Assembly (NCBI GenBank): GCA_038199035.1 | Contig: JBBPZM010000044.1 | Coordinates: forward strand, 1-31,762 | Origin: DATAEY01 sp038199035 | GTDB taxonomy: Bacteria > Actinomycetota > Thermoleophilia > Solirubrobacterales > Solirubrobacteraceae | Reading direction: 5' to 3' | DNA: 31,762 nucleotides | Shown here: positions 1 to 7,336 of the stretch, piece after piece | Numbering within the stretch: position 1 is the stretch's first letter | Layout: each line of letters starts with the position of its first letter | Position numbers and translations under genes: made by a program | Notes under the pieces: generated by a model | Database searches by the model: none | What the model was told of the DNA's origin: nothing | What the model saw: the letters and a program-made list of their open reading frames with translations, nothing else

Positions 1-1
1 G

Positions 2-865
2 GCGGCCGGGGCAGCTCTGGCCGCGCTGGCGCTCGGGGCGGCGGCGAGGCCCCCGGCGCGCGCGGCCGCGACCGCGGGGGCGGCGTACGGGGGAGGGGCG
101 CTGACGCCCGCCGCTCCGCTCGTCGACCTGCGCGTGAGCCCGGCGCCGACGCGGATCAGCTTCGAGGGGGAGGCCATCGCGCGCTGCGCTCGTGGCGCGC
201 CGGTGGACGAGCGCCTGACGGTGGGCGCCCCGCTGGCGGCGAGCGGGTCGTTTCGCGGCCTGGCCACTCGGACCTACCGCCTCAGCGCCACCGAGACGCG
301 GACCGTCCGCCTGATCGTCGCCGGGCGCGTGATCGACGCCCAGCGGGCGAGCGGCGTCATGCGGATTGCGGTCTCGATCCGACGCCCGCGGCAGGCTGCC
401 GTGCGCTGCGACAGCCAGGTCCAGCGCTGGCAGAGCCGGGCCCCGGGCGCGATCGACCCGGCGCCCGGCCCCCCGCTGGCCGGCGCCGGCTACTACGGGC
501 GCACCCTCCAGCGTCTGCACTACCTGCCCTTCCCCTTCGCCCTGCGCGTCTCGACGGACGGCACGCGCGTCGACACGGCGCTGTTCCGGGTCTATCGCCG
601 CTGCCGTGGCGTGGCCTCCGACGAGGTGCCCAACGACATGCCCCCGGCCGGGATCCAGCCCGACGGCAGCTTCTCGGTGACCCAGCGCTACAGCCAGCGC
701 TTCCCCGACTCGATCGAGTACTTCACCTTCGTCCTCTCGGGCCGGTTCTCGGCTGGGGGCGTGGGCGGGACGCTGAGAGCCACGTCGTTCGCGCGCGATC
801 CACGCACCCGGCGGGTCATCGGGCACTGCGACAGCGGCTCGGTGGCCTGGAGGGCCATCCTTTAG
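2..865 (+). CDS. Secreted protein with duplicated two-cysteine domain (5' end missing)
   Basis: The reading frame is open from the window edge, so the true start lies upstream. The first visible residues are an Ala/Leu-rich hydrophobic stretch followed by Ala-rich sequence, which looks like the end of a signal peptide, so export is likely. The rest holds two similar units of about 90 residues. Each begins near an RC dipeptide, has a GSF motif and then a Tyr/Phe-rich beta-like stretch, and ends in CDS plus W (RCARG..CDSQVQRW in the first, RCRG..CDSGSVAW in the second). The four cysteines could form one disulfide per unit. I see no catalytic motif and do not recognise the family. The stop is TAG at 863-865, about 100 bp before priA. 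Confidence 0.75.
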   Translation, partial: AAGAALAALALGAAARPPARAAATAGAAYGGGALTPAAPLVDLRVSPAPTRISFEGEAIARCARGAPVDERLTVGAPLAASGSFRGLATRTYRLSATETRTVRLIVAGRVIDAQRASGVMRIAVSIRRPRQAAVRCDSQVQRWQSRAPGAIDPAPGPPLAGAGYYGRTLQRLHYLPFPFALRVSTDGTRVDTALFRVYRRCRGVASDEVPNDMPPAGIQPDGSFSVTQRYSQRFPDSIEYFTFVLSGRFSAGGVGGTLRATSFARDPRTRRVIGHCDSGSVAWRAIL

Positions 866-903
866 GGCTGGGCGGGCGCCTCCCGAGGCCGGGCGGGTCC
901 AGG

Positions 904-953
904 GGGGCGCGTCCGGGGGCGGGGGTTAGGGGCGGGGCGCGTCCGGGGGCGGG
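904..953. repeat. Direct repeat, two 20-bp copies, 30-bp period
   Basis: The 20-mer GGGGCGCGTCCGGGGGCGGG occurs at 904-923 and again at 934-953, separated by 10 bp. It fills most of the gap between the secreted-protein gene and priA. It may be simple G-rich sequence drift or a tandem duplication; no regulator is evident. Confidence 0.7.
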
Positions 954-955
954 CC

Positions 956-961
956 TACCGT
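956..961 (+). promoter_or_regulatory. -10-like box for priA (leaderless)
   Basis: TACCGT fits the actinobacterial TAnnnT -10 pattern and lies 6 nt before the GTG start at 968. Transcription would begin at or next to the start codon. There is no clear Shine-Dalgarno sequence. The call rests on motif and spacing only. Confidence 0.4.
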
Positions 962-967
962 CGTGGG

Positions 968-3139
968 GTGTCCCGGATCGCCAAGGTCGAGCCGCTCACC
1001 ACCGCCCGCTCCCTGCGGGGCCCCTTCGACTACCGGCTGGTCGAGCGCTTCGCGGGGGTGGGCGTCGGATCGCTGCTCGCCGTGCCGTTCGGGCGGCGGC
1101 GGATCGTCGGCGTGGTCGTCGACGTGGCGGGCGAGTCGGCGGTCGCGCCCGAGCGGCTGCTCGAGCCACTGGAGGCGCTTGAGCTGTCGATTCCCGGGGA
1201 GCTGGTGCGCCTCGGGCGGTGGATGGCCGACGAATACTGCTCGACCCCGGCCCGCGCCCTGTCCCTGGTCCTGCCCCCCGGGGCCTCCGGCGGCGGACAG
1301 CGCCTGCGCGAGCGCACGGCCCTGGTGGCGGCCCTGACCGACGCCGGGAGGGCCGCGGCGCAGGCGGCGAGCGATCTCGGGGAACGTCAGCGCGCGGCCC
1401 TGGGTGCGCTGGTGGCGGGTGGGGGAGAGGTCGCCGTGGCGCAGCTCCCCGGGGGACACGCCACTGCGCGGCGCCTCGAGGCCCGGGGCCTCGTCTCGCT
1501 CGACCGCCGGGTGCAGGGCCGCCGCCCGCGGCTGGTCGGAGTGGGCGCCGCGCCGGCGTGCGCTCCTCGGCTCACCGCCGAGCAGGCTCGGGCGCTGGCG
1601 GCGCTGACCACCGCCCTGGCCGCTGAGGGCTCCGAGGCCTTCCTCCTGCACGGAGTGACCGGCTCGGGCAAGACCGAGGTCTACCTGGGGGCGGCGGCCC
1701 GCGCCCTGGAGAGCGGGCGTGGAGCGATCGTCCTCGTCCCCGAGATCGCGCTCACGCCGCAGCTGGTGGCCCGCTTCCACGCGCGCTTCGGGCCGACGGT
1801 GGCGGTCCTGCACTCGCGGCTGTCGGCGGGCGAGCGCCTCGACGAGTGGCTGCGCCTGCGCCGCGGAGAGGCGAGGATCTGTGTCGGCCCGCGCTCTGCG
1901 GTGTTCGCGCCGGTGATCGACCTGGGGCTAGTCGTCGTCGACGAGGAGCACGACGCCTCCTACAAGCACGAGGGAGATCCCCGTTACGACGCTCGCCACG
2001 TCGCAGCCCGGCGGGCGCGCGAAGCCGGCGCGGTGCTGGTCTGCGGGTCGGCCACCCCGCGACCGGAGAGCTCTCACGCGCTGCCGCGGCTGCGCCTTCC
2101 CCACCGGATCGACGCGCGCCGCCTTCCCGCCGTCGAGGTGGTCGACATGCGCGACGCCGACTTCGCGCTGCACCCCCGCACCCGCGCCGCCCTGGACGAC
2201 ACGCGCCGGGCGGGCGGCAAGGCCATCGTGATGCTCAACCGCCGGGGCTGGTCGAACTTCGTGTCGTGCCGCGGATGCGGGCGCACGTGGGGGTGCTCGC
2301 AATGCGACGTGGCGCTGATCCTCCACCGCGCGCAGGGGACCTTGGCCTGCCATCACTGCGGGCACCGCGAGCCGGTGCCGCGCCGCTGCGACGGCTGCGG
2401 CTCGCTCTCGGTCGCGCGTCACGGGGCGGGGACGGAGCGCATCGAGCGCGAGCTGGCCGACGCGCTGGGGGGTCCGGGGTTTCCGGTCTTCCGCCTCGAC
2501 GCCGACGCCGCGGCCGGCGCGGGCGGCGCGGCCGAGGTGCTGGCCGGCTTCGAGGCCGCGCCGGCGGGCGTCCTGGTGGGGACCCAGATGGTGGCCAAGG
2601 GCCACGACTTCCCCGAGGTGACCCTCGGCGTGGTTCTCGACGCCGACTCGACCCTGCGCTTCCCAGACTTCCGCGCCGAGGAGCGCACGTTCGCCCTCAT
2701 CGCCCAGCTCGCAGGGCGGGCCGGGCGCGGGCCGCGCGGCGGGCGCGTGCTGGTGCAGACCCTGGCGCCGGACGCGCCCTCGATCGCCGCCGCCGCGCGC
2801 CACGACTCCGAGGGGTTCCTGCGGGCCGAGCTCGAGCGCCGGGCGGTCCTGCGCTATCCGCCCTTCGCCCACCTCATCCGCGTGGTCTGCTCCTCGGCGG
2901 CCCCGGGCGCGGCGGGCGAGGCGGCGGCGGCGGTGCGGGAGGGCATCAGCGCACCCGACGCGTCGGTGCTCGGCCCGGCGCCGCTCTTCCGCCTACGGGG
3001 CCGCGAGCGTGCGCAGGGAGTGGTCAAGGCGGCGCGGCGGGCGTGCGCGGTCGAGTCGGTGCGCGCGGCGGTCGAGACGGCGGCGGGACAGCGCGCCCAC
3101 CGGCACGCCGCGTTCAGCGTCGACGTCGACCCGCAGTAG
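968..3139 (+). CDS. priA: Primosomal protein N' (replication restart helicase PriA)
   Basis: PriA recognises stalled forks and D-loops and reloads the replicative helicase. The 723-residue protein matches the family length. It has an N-terminal DNA-binding region (about 1-105) and a helicase core with Walker A GVTGSGKT at 229-236, DEEH at 325-328, GSATP in motif III and GTQMVAKGHDFP plus AGRAGRG in the C-terminal lobe. Eight cysteines (434, 437, 443, 446, 461, 464, 474, 477) form the two zinc sites of PriA. Walker A and DEEH are intact, so ATPase activity is expected; mycobacterial PriA-like proteins are reported to have lost helicase motifs. The GTG start is preceded by a -10-like box and gives a normal N-terminus. 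def follows 69 bp later, as in many bacteria. Confidence 0.95.
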   Translation: MSRIAKVEPLTTARSLRGPFDYRLVERFAGVGVGSLLAVPFGRRRIVGVVVDVAGESAVAPERLLEPLEALELSIPGELVRLGRWMADEYCSTPARALSLVLPPGASGGGQRLRERTALVAALTDAGRAAAQAASDLGERQRAALGALVAGGGEVAVAQLPGGHATARRLEARGLVSLDRRVQGRRPRLVGVGAAPACAPRLTAEQARALAALTTALAAEGSEAFLLHGVTGSGKTEVYLGAAARALESGRGAIVLVPEIALTPQLVARFHARFGPTVAVLHSRLSAGERLDEWLRLRRGEARICVGPRSAVFAPVIDLGLVVVDEEHDASYKHEGDPRYDARHVAARRAREAGAVLVCGSATPRPESSHALPRLRLPHRIDARRLPAVEVVDMRDADFALHPRTRAALDDTRRAGGKAIVMLNRRGWSNFVSCRGCGRTWGCSQCDVALILHRAQGTLACHHCGHREPVPRRCDGCGSLSVARHGAGTERIERELADALGGPGFPVFRLDADAAAGAGGAAEVLAGFEAAPAGVLVGTQMVAKGHDFPEVTLGVVLDADSTLRFPDFRAEERTFALIAQLAGRAGRGPRGGRVLVQTLAPDAPSIAAAARHDSEGFLRAELERRAVLRYPPFAHLIRVVCSSAAPGAAGEAAAAVREGISAPDASVLGPAPLFRLRGRERAQGVVKAARRACAVESVRAAVETAAGQRAHRHAAFSVDVDPQ

Positions 3140-3197
3140 GGGCGGAGCGTTGCCGGACGGGCGTGTCGGGACCGCCTGAGGCGGGGCGGCTCGCGGC

Positions 3198-3203
3198 TAG
3201 ACT
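3198..3203 (+). promoter_or_regulatory. -10-like box for def (near-leaderless)
   Basis: TAGACT matches TAnnnT and lies 5 nt before the GTG at 3209 and 8 nt before the ATG at 3212. A transcript would start at or within a few bases of the start codon. This suggests that def has its own promoter inside the priA-def gap. Confidence 0.4.
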
Positions 3204-3211
3204 CGATCGTG

Positions 3212-3976
3212 ATGGCCCAGACGACCGAGCCCTTGGCCGAGGAACAGCGGCGCTCCGCCGACGAGGGGTCGTCGGGGCGCCAGGACGATCGGCCGTCCAG
3301 CGAGGAGGAAGCGCCCGCCGCCGATGACCCCGCCACCGACGACGACGGGGCGTCGCGTCTCCAGAACGATCGGCTGTCCGGCCGCGGAGCCGAAGCGGGT
3401 GCCGATGACGACGAGGCGCGCGAGCCCGAGCTGGAGATGGACCCCGAGCTCGCCGCACGCCGGGCGGCGGCGCTGGCCCACGTACGGAAGTTCGGCGACC
3501 CCGTGCTCAAGGCCCAGGCGCTTCCTGTCGAGCGCTTCGACGCCGAGCTGGCGGACGAGGCGGGGCGCATGGCCGCGATCATGCGCGATTCGCTCGGGGT
3601 CGGCCTGGCGGCCACCCAGGTCGGCGTCATGCACCGCCTGCTCGTCTACCGCGTCGGCGAGGACGCGCCGCTCGCGGTCCTGGCCAATCCCCGCGTGGAG
3701 TGGCGCAGCCGTGACGCCGAGATCATGGAGGAGGGATGCCTGAGCTTGCCCGGCGTGCACGTCGAGGTCGAGCGGCCGGTGCACGTCCGCGTTCGGGCCC
3801 AGGACGAGCGCGGCGACCAGCTCAGCGTCGAGGCCTCGGGACTGGAGGCGCGCGTGATCCAGCACGAGATCGACCACCTCGACGGCATCCTCATCCTCGA
3901 CCGGACCCCGCGCGACCAGCGCAAGGCGGCCATGCGAGCGCTGCGGGAACGGGCCGAGGCGGCGGCGTCGACCTGA
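3212..3976 (+). CDS. def: Peptide deformylase with long acidic N-terminal extension
   Basis: Peptide deformylase removes the formyl group from the N-terminal Met of nascent proteins. All three family motifs are present: GVGLAATQ at 129-136, EGCLS with metal ligand Cys176, and HEIDH with His218, Glu219 and His222. GTG at 3209 and ATG at 3212 are adjacent in frame; ATG is preferred. The protein has 254 residues, against about 170-190 usually, because about 85 N-terminal residues rich in Asp, Glu, Ser and Arg precede the domain. This extension looks disordered and contains an internal duplication. fmt follows after 134 bp, the common def-fmt pairing of enzymes that remove and add the formyl group. 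Confidence 0.93.
   Translation: MAQTTEPLAEEQRRSADEGSSGRQDDRPSSEEEAPAADDPATDDDGASRLQNDRLSGRGAEAGADDDEAREPELEMDPELAARRAAALAHVRKFGDPVLKAQALPVERFDAELADEAGRMAAIMRDSLGVGLAATQVGVMHRLLVYRVGEDAPLAVLANPRVEWRSRDAEIMEEGCLSLPGVHVEVERPVHVRVRAQDERGDQLSVEASGLEARVIQHEIDHLDGILILDRTPRDQRKAAMRALRERAEAAAST
3260..3382 (+). repeat. Imperfect internal duplication in the def N-terminal extension
   Basis: Codons at 3260-3301 and 3344-3382 are related (period about 81-84 nt). Both encode an acidic-Gly-Ser run followed by Q-[DN]-D-R-[PL]-S; the DNA cores are CAGGACGATCGGCCGTCC and CAGAACGATCGGCTGTCC. The duplicated part lies entirely in the extension and not in the catalytic domain. Confidence 0.6.
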
Positions 3977-3977
3977 G

Positions 3978-3990
3978 CCGCGAAACGCGG
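3978..3990 (+). terminator. Small hairpin just after def stop
   Basis: CCGCG-AAA-CGCGG forms a perfect 5-bp stem with a 3-nt loop directly after the TGA. There is no T-tract, so intrinsic termination is doubtful. It could be an mRNA 3'-end stabiliser. Confidence 0.25.
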
Positions 3991-4110
3991 TGCCGCGCGT
4001 GGCCTGCGGTGAGGGGGTAGGAGTGCGGGCTCTCGTGTGCCGTGAGGCGGTGAGTGGCGCGGGAGCGGAGGCGCCCGTGTACTGCGAAGCCGCGAGCCGC
4101 TCGTAGCCCC

Positions 4111-4998
4111 GTGCGCACCGTCTTCCTCGGCACGTCCGCCTTCGCCGGCTCGGTGCTCGAGCGCCTTGCCGCCAGCGATCACCGCCCCGCCCTGGTGGTC
4201 ACGCGGCCCGATCGCCCACGCGGTCGCGGACGGCGACTGAGCCCCCCGCCGGTCGCTGAGACGGCCCGCGACCTGGGCCTCGAGGTCTTCCAGCCGCAGG
4301 ACGTCAACGATGCCGAGTCCGCCGGGCGCATCGCGGCCGCTCGGCCCGAGGCGGTGTGCGTCTGCGCCTTCGGGGCGCTGATCCGCAAGCCCCTCCTGTC
4401 CGACCACGAGATGCTCAACGTCCACCCGTCGCTACTTCCCCGGTGGCGCGGCGCCGCCCCGATCGAGCGGGCGATCATGGCCGGAGACCCGAGCACGGGG
4501 GTGTCGATCATGCGTGTCACCGCCGGGCTCGACAGCGGCCCGGTCTGCCTGCACGCCCGTGAGCCGATCCGCGATGACGACACCTACGGCTCGCTCGCCG
4601 GTCGCCTCCAGGACCTGGGGGGCGCCCTGCTGGTCCGCGCGCTCGACGAGCGGCCGCCGTTTCAGGAGCAGGACGACACGGCGGCGAGCTATGCCGACAA
4701 GATCGACTCACAGGACCGCCTGCTGGATTCGGACCTGCCCGCGCTCGCCCTCGAGCGGACGGTGCGAGCGCTCCATCCCCACATCGGCGCTCGCCTCGCG
4801 CTTCCCGACGGGTCATTCCTCGGTGTCCATGCCGCGGCCCTCGCCCAAGAGGCGCTGGCGCCAGGCCGCCTCCGAGAGGCCGACGGGCGGCTGCTGCTCG
4901 GATGCCGGGAGGGATCGCTCGAGCTCCTCGTCGTCCAGCCGCCCGGTTCCCGGCCGATGGAGGCCGCGGCGTACGCGCGCGGCCACGCGCTCCCCTGA
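4111..4998 (+). CDS. fmt: Methionyl-tRNA formyltransferase
   Basis: This enzyme formylates initiator Met-tRNA using 10-formyl-tetrahydrofolate. From GTG 4111 the protein begins VRTVFLGTSAFA, the usual Fmt Rossmann start (family form GTPxFA). An in-frame GTG at 4054 would add 19 basic residues with no family match. Catalytic residues are visible as Asn103 and His105 (NVHPSLLPRWRGAAP) and Asp141 (GLDSGPV), matching E. coli Asn106, His108 and Asp144. The C-terminal tRNA-binding domain covers about 200-295 (AASYADKI, then RALHPHIGA). At 295 residues it is slightly short but complete. It lies downstream of def, so the formylation-deformylation pair is together. Confidence 0.93.
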   Translation: MRTVFLGTSAFAGSVLERLAASDHRPALVVTRPDRPRGRGRRLSPPPVAETARDLGLEVFQPQDVNDAESAGRIAAARPEAVCVCAFGALIRKPLLSDHEMLNVHPSLLPRWRGAAPIERAIMAGDPSTGVSIMRVTAGLDSGPVCLHAREPIRDDDTYGSLAGRLQDLGGALLVRALDERPPFQEQDDTAASYADKIDSQDRLLDSDLPALALERTVRALHPHIGARLALPDGSFLGVHAAALAQEALAPGRLREADGRLLLGCREGSLELLVVQPPGSRPMEAAAYARGHALP

Positions 4999-5212
4999 AC
5001 CGGCGGGCGCCCGGGGCGGCCACGTGCCGCCGTGAGGCGTCGGGCGCGGCCACGCTTCTGCCCTGAGTCGGCAAGCGCCGCGGAGTCCCACAGTGCCCTG
5101 AGTGGTCGCGGCGCGGCGTCTGCCGGCCCGAGTTCAATCGGCGCCGTCCGCACTTTCGCTTCAAACCGCGACGGTCACGTAAGGGGAGGGGTCCTAGGGT
5201 CTTTCTCCGCGT
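4999..5212. other. Intergenic region without a recognisable gene
   Basis: These 214 bp between fmt and the double palindrome hold no convincing gene; short open frames here have no recognisable protein pattern. A T-loop-like string, GAGTTCAATC, near 5130 is not flanked by a pairing tRNA arm. The segment is less GC-rich toward its end (TCCTAGGGTCTTTCTCC at about 5191-5207), which may be part of a promoter for the RHH gene operon, but no clean -35/-10 pair stands out. Confidence 0.5.
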
Positions 5213-5256
5213 GCTGATAGCGGGGGCTATCAATAGTGATAGCCGGGGCTATCAGC
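5213..5256 (+). promoter_or_regulatory. Tandem double palindrome, copy 1 (candidate operator)
   Basis: Two 18-bp palindromes, TGATAGC-GGGG-GCTATCA (5215-5232) and TGATAGC-CGGG-GCTATCA (5237-5254), are separated by the spacer ATAG. The centre-to-centre distance is 22 bp, about two helical turns. The whole block is bounded by GCTGATAGC and GCTATCAGC. It is AT-rich for this genome and recurs in inverted orientation at 31589-31628. The layout suits two dimers binding cooperatively. The next gene encodes an RHH protein, so autoregulation is a reasonable guess. A dispersed extragenic palindrome is the main alternative. Confidence 0.6.
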
Positions 5257-5468
5257 TCCACGGAAAGGACCCCTCAACCCCACCCTCTCGGTCTCGACCC
5301 CTGGGCCCGTCTCGACCGTTCGACGCTTTGACCCTCTCTCGACCCTCTCGACCGTCTCGACTCCTCTCGACCGTCTCGACTCTGCACCTCTCAACCTCTC
5401 GACCTCTCAATCTCCTTCGATTCCCGCCTCCTCGCTCTTCGCCTCTGAATCCGACGCTGACTTTTCCC
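5257..5468 (+). repeat. Pyrimidine-rich low-complexity leader with CTCTCGACC-type repeats
   Basis: This stretch of about 210 bp is strongly C/T-biased on the plus strand. It is built from many degenerate repeats of CTCTCGAC, CGTCTCGAC and CTCTCAAC, clearest at 5310-5425. It has few stops in several frames but does not look like protein. As RNA it would be C/U-rich, G-poor and little structured, the composition typical of Rho-utilisation sites. That function is an inference. Confidence 0.65.
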
Positions 5469-5933
5469 GTGTCCGATCGATCCTCCGAGTTTGGCTTCCC
5501 GGTCCGCGAGCTGTGGTCGGGCGAGCCGCTGCCCGACCTGGCTCGCATTCCGGAGGACCGTTGGAAGGAGGTGCTCCGTCCGCTGAGCCAGGCGACGCGC
5601 CGCGCGGCGGTCAACACCGTTCGCACCCCGCAGGACGCGGGCAAGGCCCTGACGCTGGTCGGCGCGCTGATGCTCGAGGACGCACGGAGCCCCGCGCCGC
5701 TCACGGATGCGCTGAGCGAGCCGCCTCGACTGCCGGCTCCGGCGGCTCGGCCGGTCAGCTCCCTCCAGGGCAGGCAGGTCAACGTGCGGCTGCGGCGCTC
5801 GGACTTCGCGGCGCTCCGCCGGGCGGCGGAGGTCGTCGACATGGCTCCCACCCAGCTCGCAAGGGTCTTCATCATCAACGGGAGCCGCCGCCTGCTCTAC
5901 GAGCGCCGCCGCCAGCGAGAGGCGGAGCGGTGA
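5469..5933 (+). CDS. Ribbon-helix-helix-like DNA-binding protein
   Basis: From GTG 5469 the product has 154 residues, beginning VSDRSSEFGF. Residues 102-143 (QVNVRLRRSDFAALRRAA, then MAPTQLARVFIINGSRRLL) show the ribbon-helix-helix pattern: an alternating beta strand with basic residues, an amphipathic helix, a polar turn and a second helix ending in a hydrophobic/basic stretch. Such proteins act as dimers and often bind tandem operators. The N-terminal 95 residues are helical (LPDLARIPEDRWKEVLRPLS) and unrecognised, and a Pro/Ala linker separates the parts. The stop overlaps the rsmB start (GTGA at 5930-5933), so the two are coupled. No Shine-Dalgarno precedes the GTG; the upstream in-frame extension is the C/T-rich leader and is not used here. 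The target and ligand are unknown. Confidence 0.6.
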   Translation: MSDRSSEFGFPVRELWSGEPLPDLARIPEDRWKEVLRPLSQATRRAAVNTVRTPQDAGKALTLVGALMLEDARSPAPLTDALSEPPRLPAPAARPVSSLQGRQVNVRLRRSDFAALRRAAEVVDMAPTQLARVFIINGSRRLLYERRRQREAER

Positions 5934-7336
5934 CGCGCGCGCCGTCTCGGACCTCGGCGCCCGAGCGGACCGGGCCGCAAGGGCGCGCCTCCAGCAAGGC
6001 GGTCTCGCCCGCGCGCCGCTGCGCGTTCGCCGTCCTGCGCCGGACGTTCGACGAGGGCGCGTACGCCGATCGCGCGTTGCGCGCTGAGGTCGAGCGGCTG
6101 GGCCTCGACGGCCGCGATCTCGCCCTGGCCACCCGGCTGGCCTTCGGCACGGTCCAGCTCAGGGGCACCCTCGACCACCTGATCGAGGCCTTCGCCGGGC
6201 GGCCGGTCGCTGCGCTGGACCCCGGCACCCGCGCCGCGCTGCGCCTCGGCCTCTTCCAGCTCTGCTTCCTCGACGCCGTCCCCGACCACGCCGCGGTCGA
6301 CGAGTCGGTCGAGCTGGCCAAGGCCGATGGCGGGGGAGGTGGCCATCGGCTGGTCAACGCGGTCATGCGCCGGGCGCAACGGGAGGCGCGCGATCGCCTC
6401 GACCGCCTCGATGACCGCACCCCCGAACGCGCGGCGCTGCGCCACTCCCACCCCGAGTGGCTGGCCGGGCTGTGGTGGGAGGAGCTGGGGCCGACGGCGG
6501 CGCGCGCCCTGATGGCCGCCGACAACCAGCCGGCCGAGGCGGCGCTGCGGGCCAACCTCCTGGTCATGTCCGCACCCGACCTCGCCCGCCGGCTCTCGGA
6601 GCTCGCCGTCGCCACCCATCCCGCACCGCAGCTGCCCGAAGGGCTCGTGCTGGAGACGCCGTTCGACGCCCATGGCTCGGGCCTCTGGCGCGACGGCGCG
6701 CTCACGCCGCAGTCGCGCGCGTCGATGCTCGTCTCGCGCGTGGTCGATCCCCAGCCGGGCGAGCGCGTGCTCGACCTGTGCGCCGCCCCCGGCGCCAAGG
6801 CCAGCCACTTGGCCGCGCTGATGAGGGACGACGGCGTGGTCGTGGCGGTGGAGCGCCGCCCCGCCCGGGCGCGCGCCCTGGCCGCCAACTGCGCACGACT
6901 TCGCGCGCACTGCATAGGGGTACGGGTCGCCGACGCGCGCGAGGACCACGGCGGTGGCTTCGACCGCGTCCTGGTCGACCCGCCCTGCTCGGGGCTGGGA
7001 ACGCTGCGCGGCCGCCCGGACCTGCGCTGGCGCGCCTCGCGGGATGCGATCGCGCAGCTGGCCGAGCTCCAGCGCGAGATCCTCGCCGCCGCGGTCGGGC
7101 AGCTGCGCCCGGGCGGGGTGCTGGTCTACTCGACCTGCACGATCTCGGCGGCCGAGAACGAGCGTCAGGTTCAGGGCCTGCTGGCGGCCCACCGCGCGCT
7201 CGAGCCCGACGACCTCGGGTCCGACTACCCGCTCTGGAAACATCCGGGGGTGGCCGACCACCTCCTGCTCATGCCCCATCGCCACCAGACCGACGGCTTC
7301 TTCATCGCCCGCATGCGCAAGACGGGGTCGGGATGA
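5930..7336 (+). CDS. rsmB: 16S rRNA (cytosine-967-C5)-methyltransferase RsmB
   Basis: RsmB methylates C967 of 16S rRNA using S-adenosylmethionine. The 468-residue product has a NusB-like N-terminal RNA-binding domain (about 20-155) and a Rossmann methyltransferase domain. SAM-binding motif I is DLCAAPGAK, starting at Asp282; VDPPCSG carries Cys353 and YSTCTISAAENE carries the catalytic Cys403. Both conserved cysteines of m5C methyltransferases are therefore present. The GTG start overlaps the preceding TGA by four bases, and the stop overlaps the next ATG (ATGA at 7333-7336). About 20 Ser/Arg-rich residues precede the first conserved helix. Confidence 0.93.
   Translation: MTRAPSRTSAPERTGPQGRASSKAVSPARRCAFAVLRRTFDEGAYADRALRAEVERLGLDGRDLALATRLAFGTVQLRGTLDHLIEAFAGRPVAALDPGTRAALRLGLFQLCFLDAVPDHAAVDESVELAKADGGGGGHRLVNAVMRRAQREARDRLDRLDDRTPERAALRHSHPEWLAGLWWEELGPTAARALMAADNQPAEAALRANLLVMSAPDLARRLSELAVATHPAPQLPEGLVLETPFDAHGSGLWRDGALTPQSRASMLVSRVVDPQPGERVLDLCAAPGAKASHLAALMRDDGVVVAVERRPARARALAANCARLRAHCIGVRVADAREDHGGGFDRVLVDPPCSGLGTLRGRPDLRWRASRDAIAQLAELQREILAAAVGQLRPGGVLVYSTCTISAAENERQVQGLLAAHRALEPDDLGSDYPLWKHPGVADHLLLMPHRHQTDGFFIARMRKTGSG

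Noticed and set aside
4054..4110. Upstream GTG start for fmt adding 19 residues
   Set aside because: The extra residues are basic and unlike Fmt N-termini; GTG 4111 gives the canonical VRTVFLGTSAFA start.
5120..5150. T-loop-like string GAGTTCAATC suggesting a tRNA
   Set aside because: Flanking bases do not form a T-stem, and no acceptor, D or anticodon arms are found.
5032..5217. 61-residue plus-strand open frame after fmt
   Set aside because: No family pattern, no ribosome binding site, and a composition like intergenic sequence.
5213..5256. CRISPR array made of the TGATAGC repeats
   Set aside because: Only two 18-bp palindromes with a 4-nt spacer; no spacers of the right length and no cas genes.
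5213..5256. Intrinsic terminator of fmt
   Set aside because: The hairpins lack T-tracts and are over 200 bp from the fmt stop; the tandem symmetric layout fits protein binding better.
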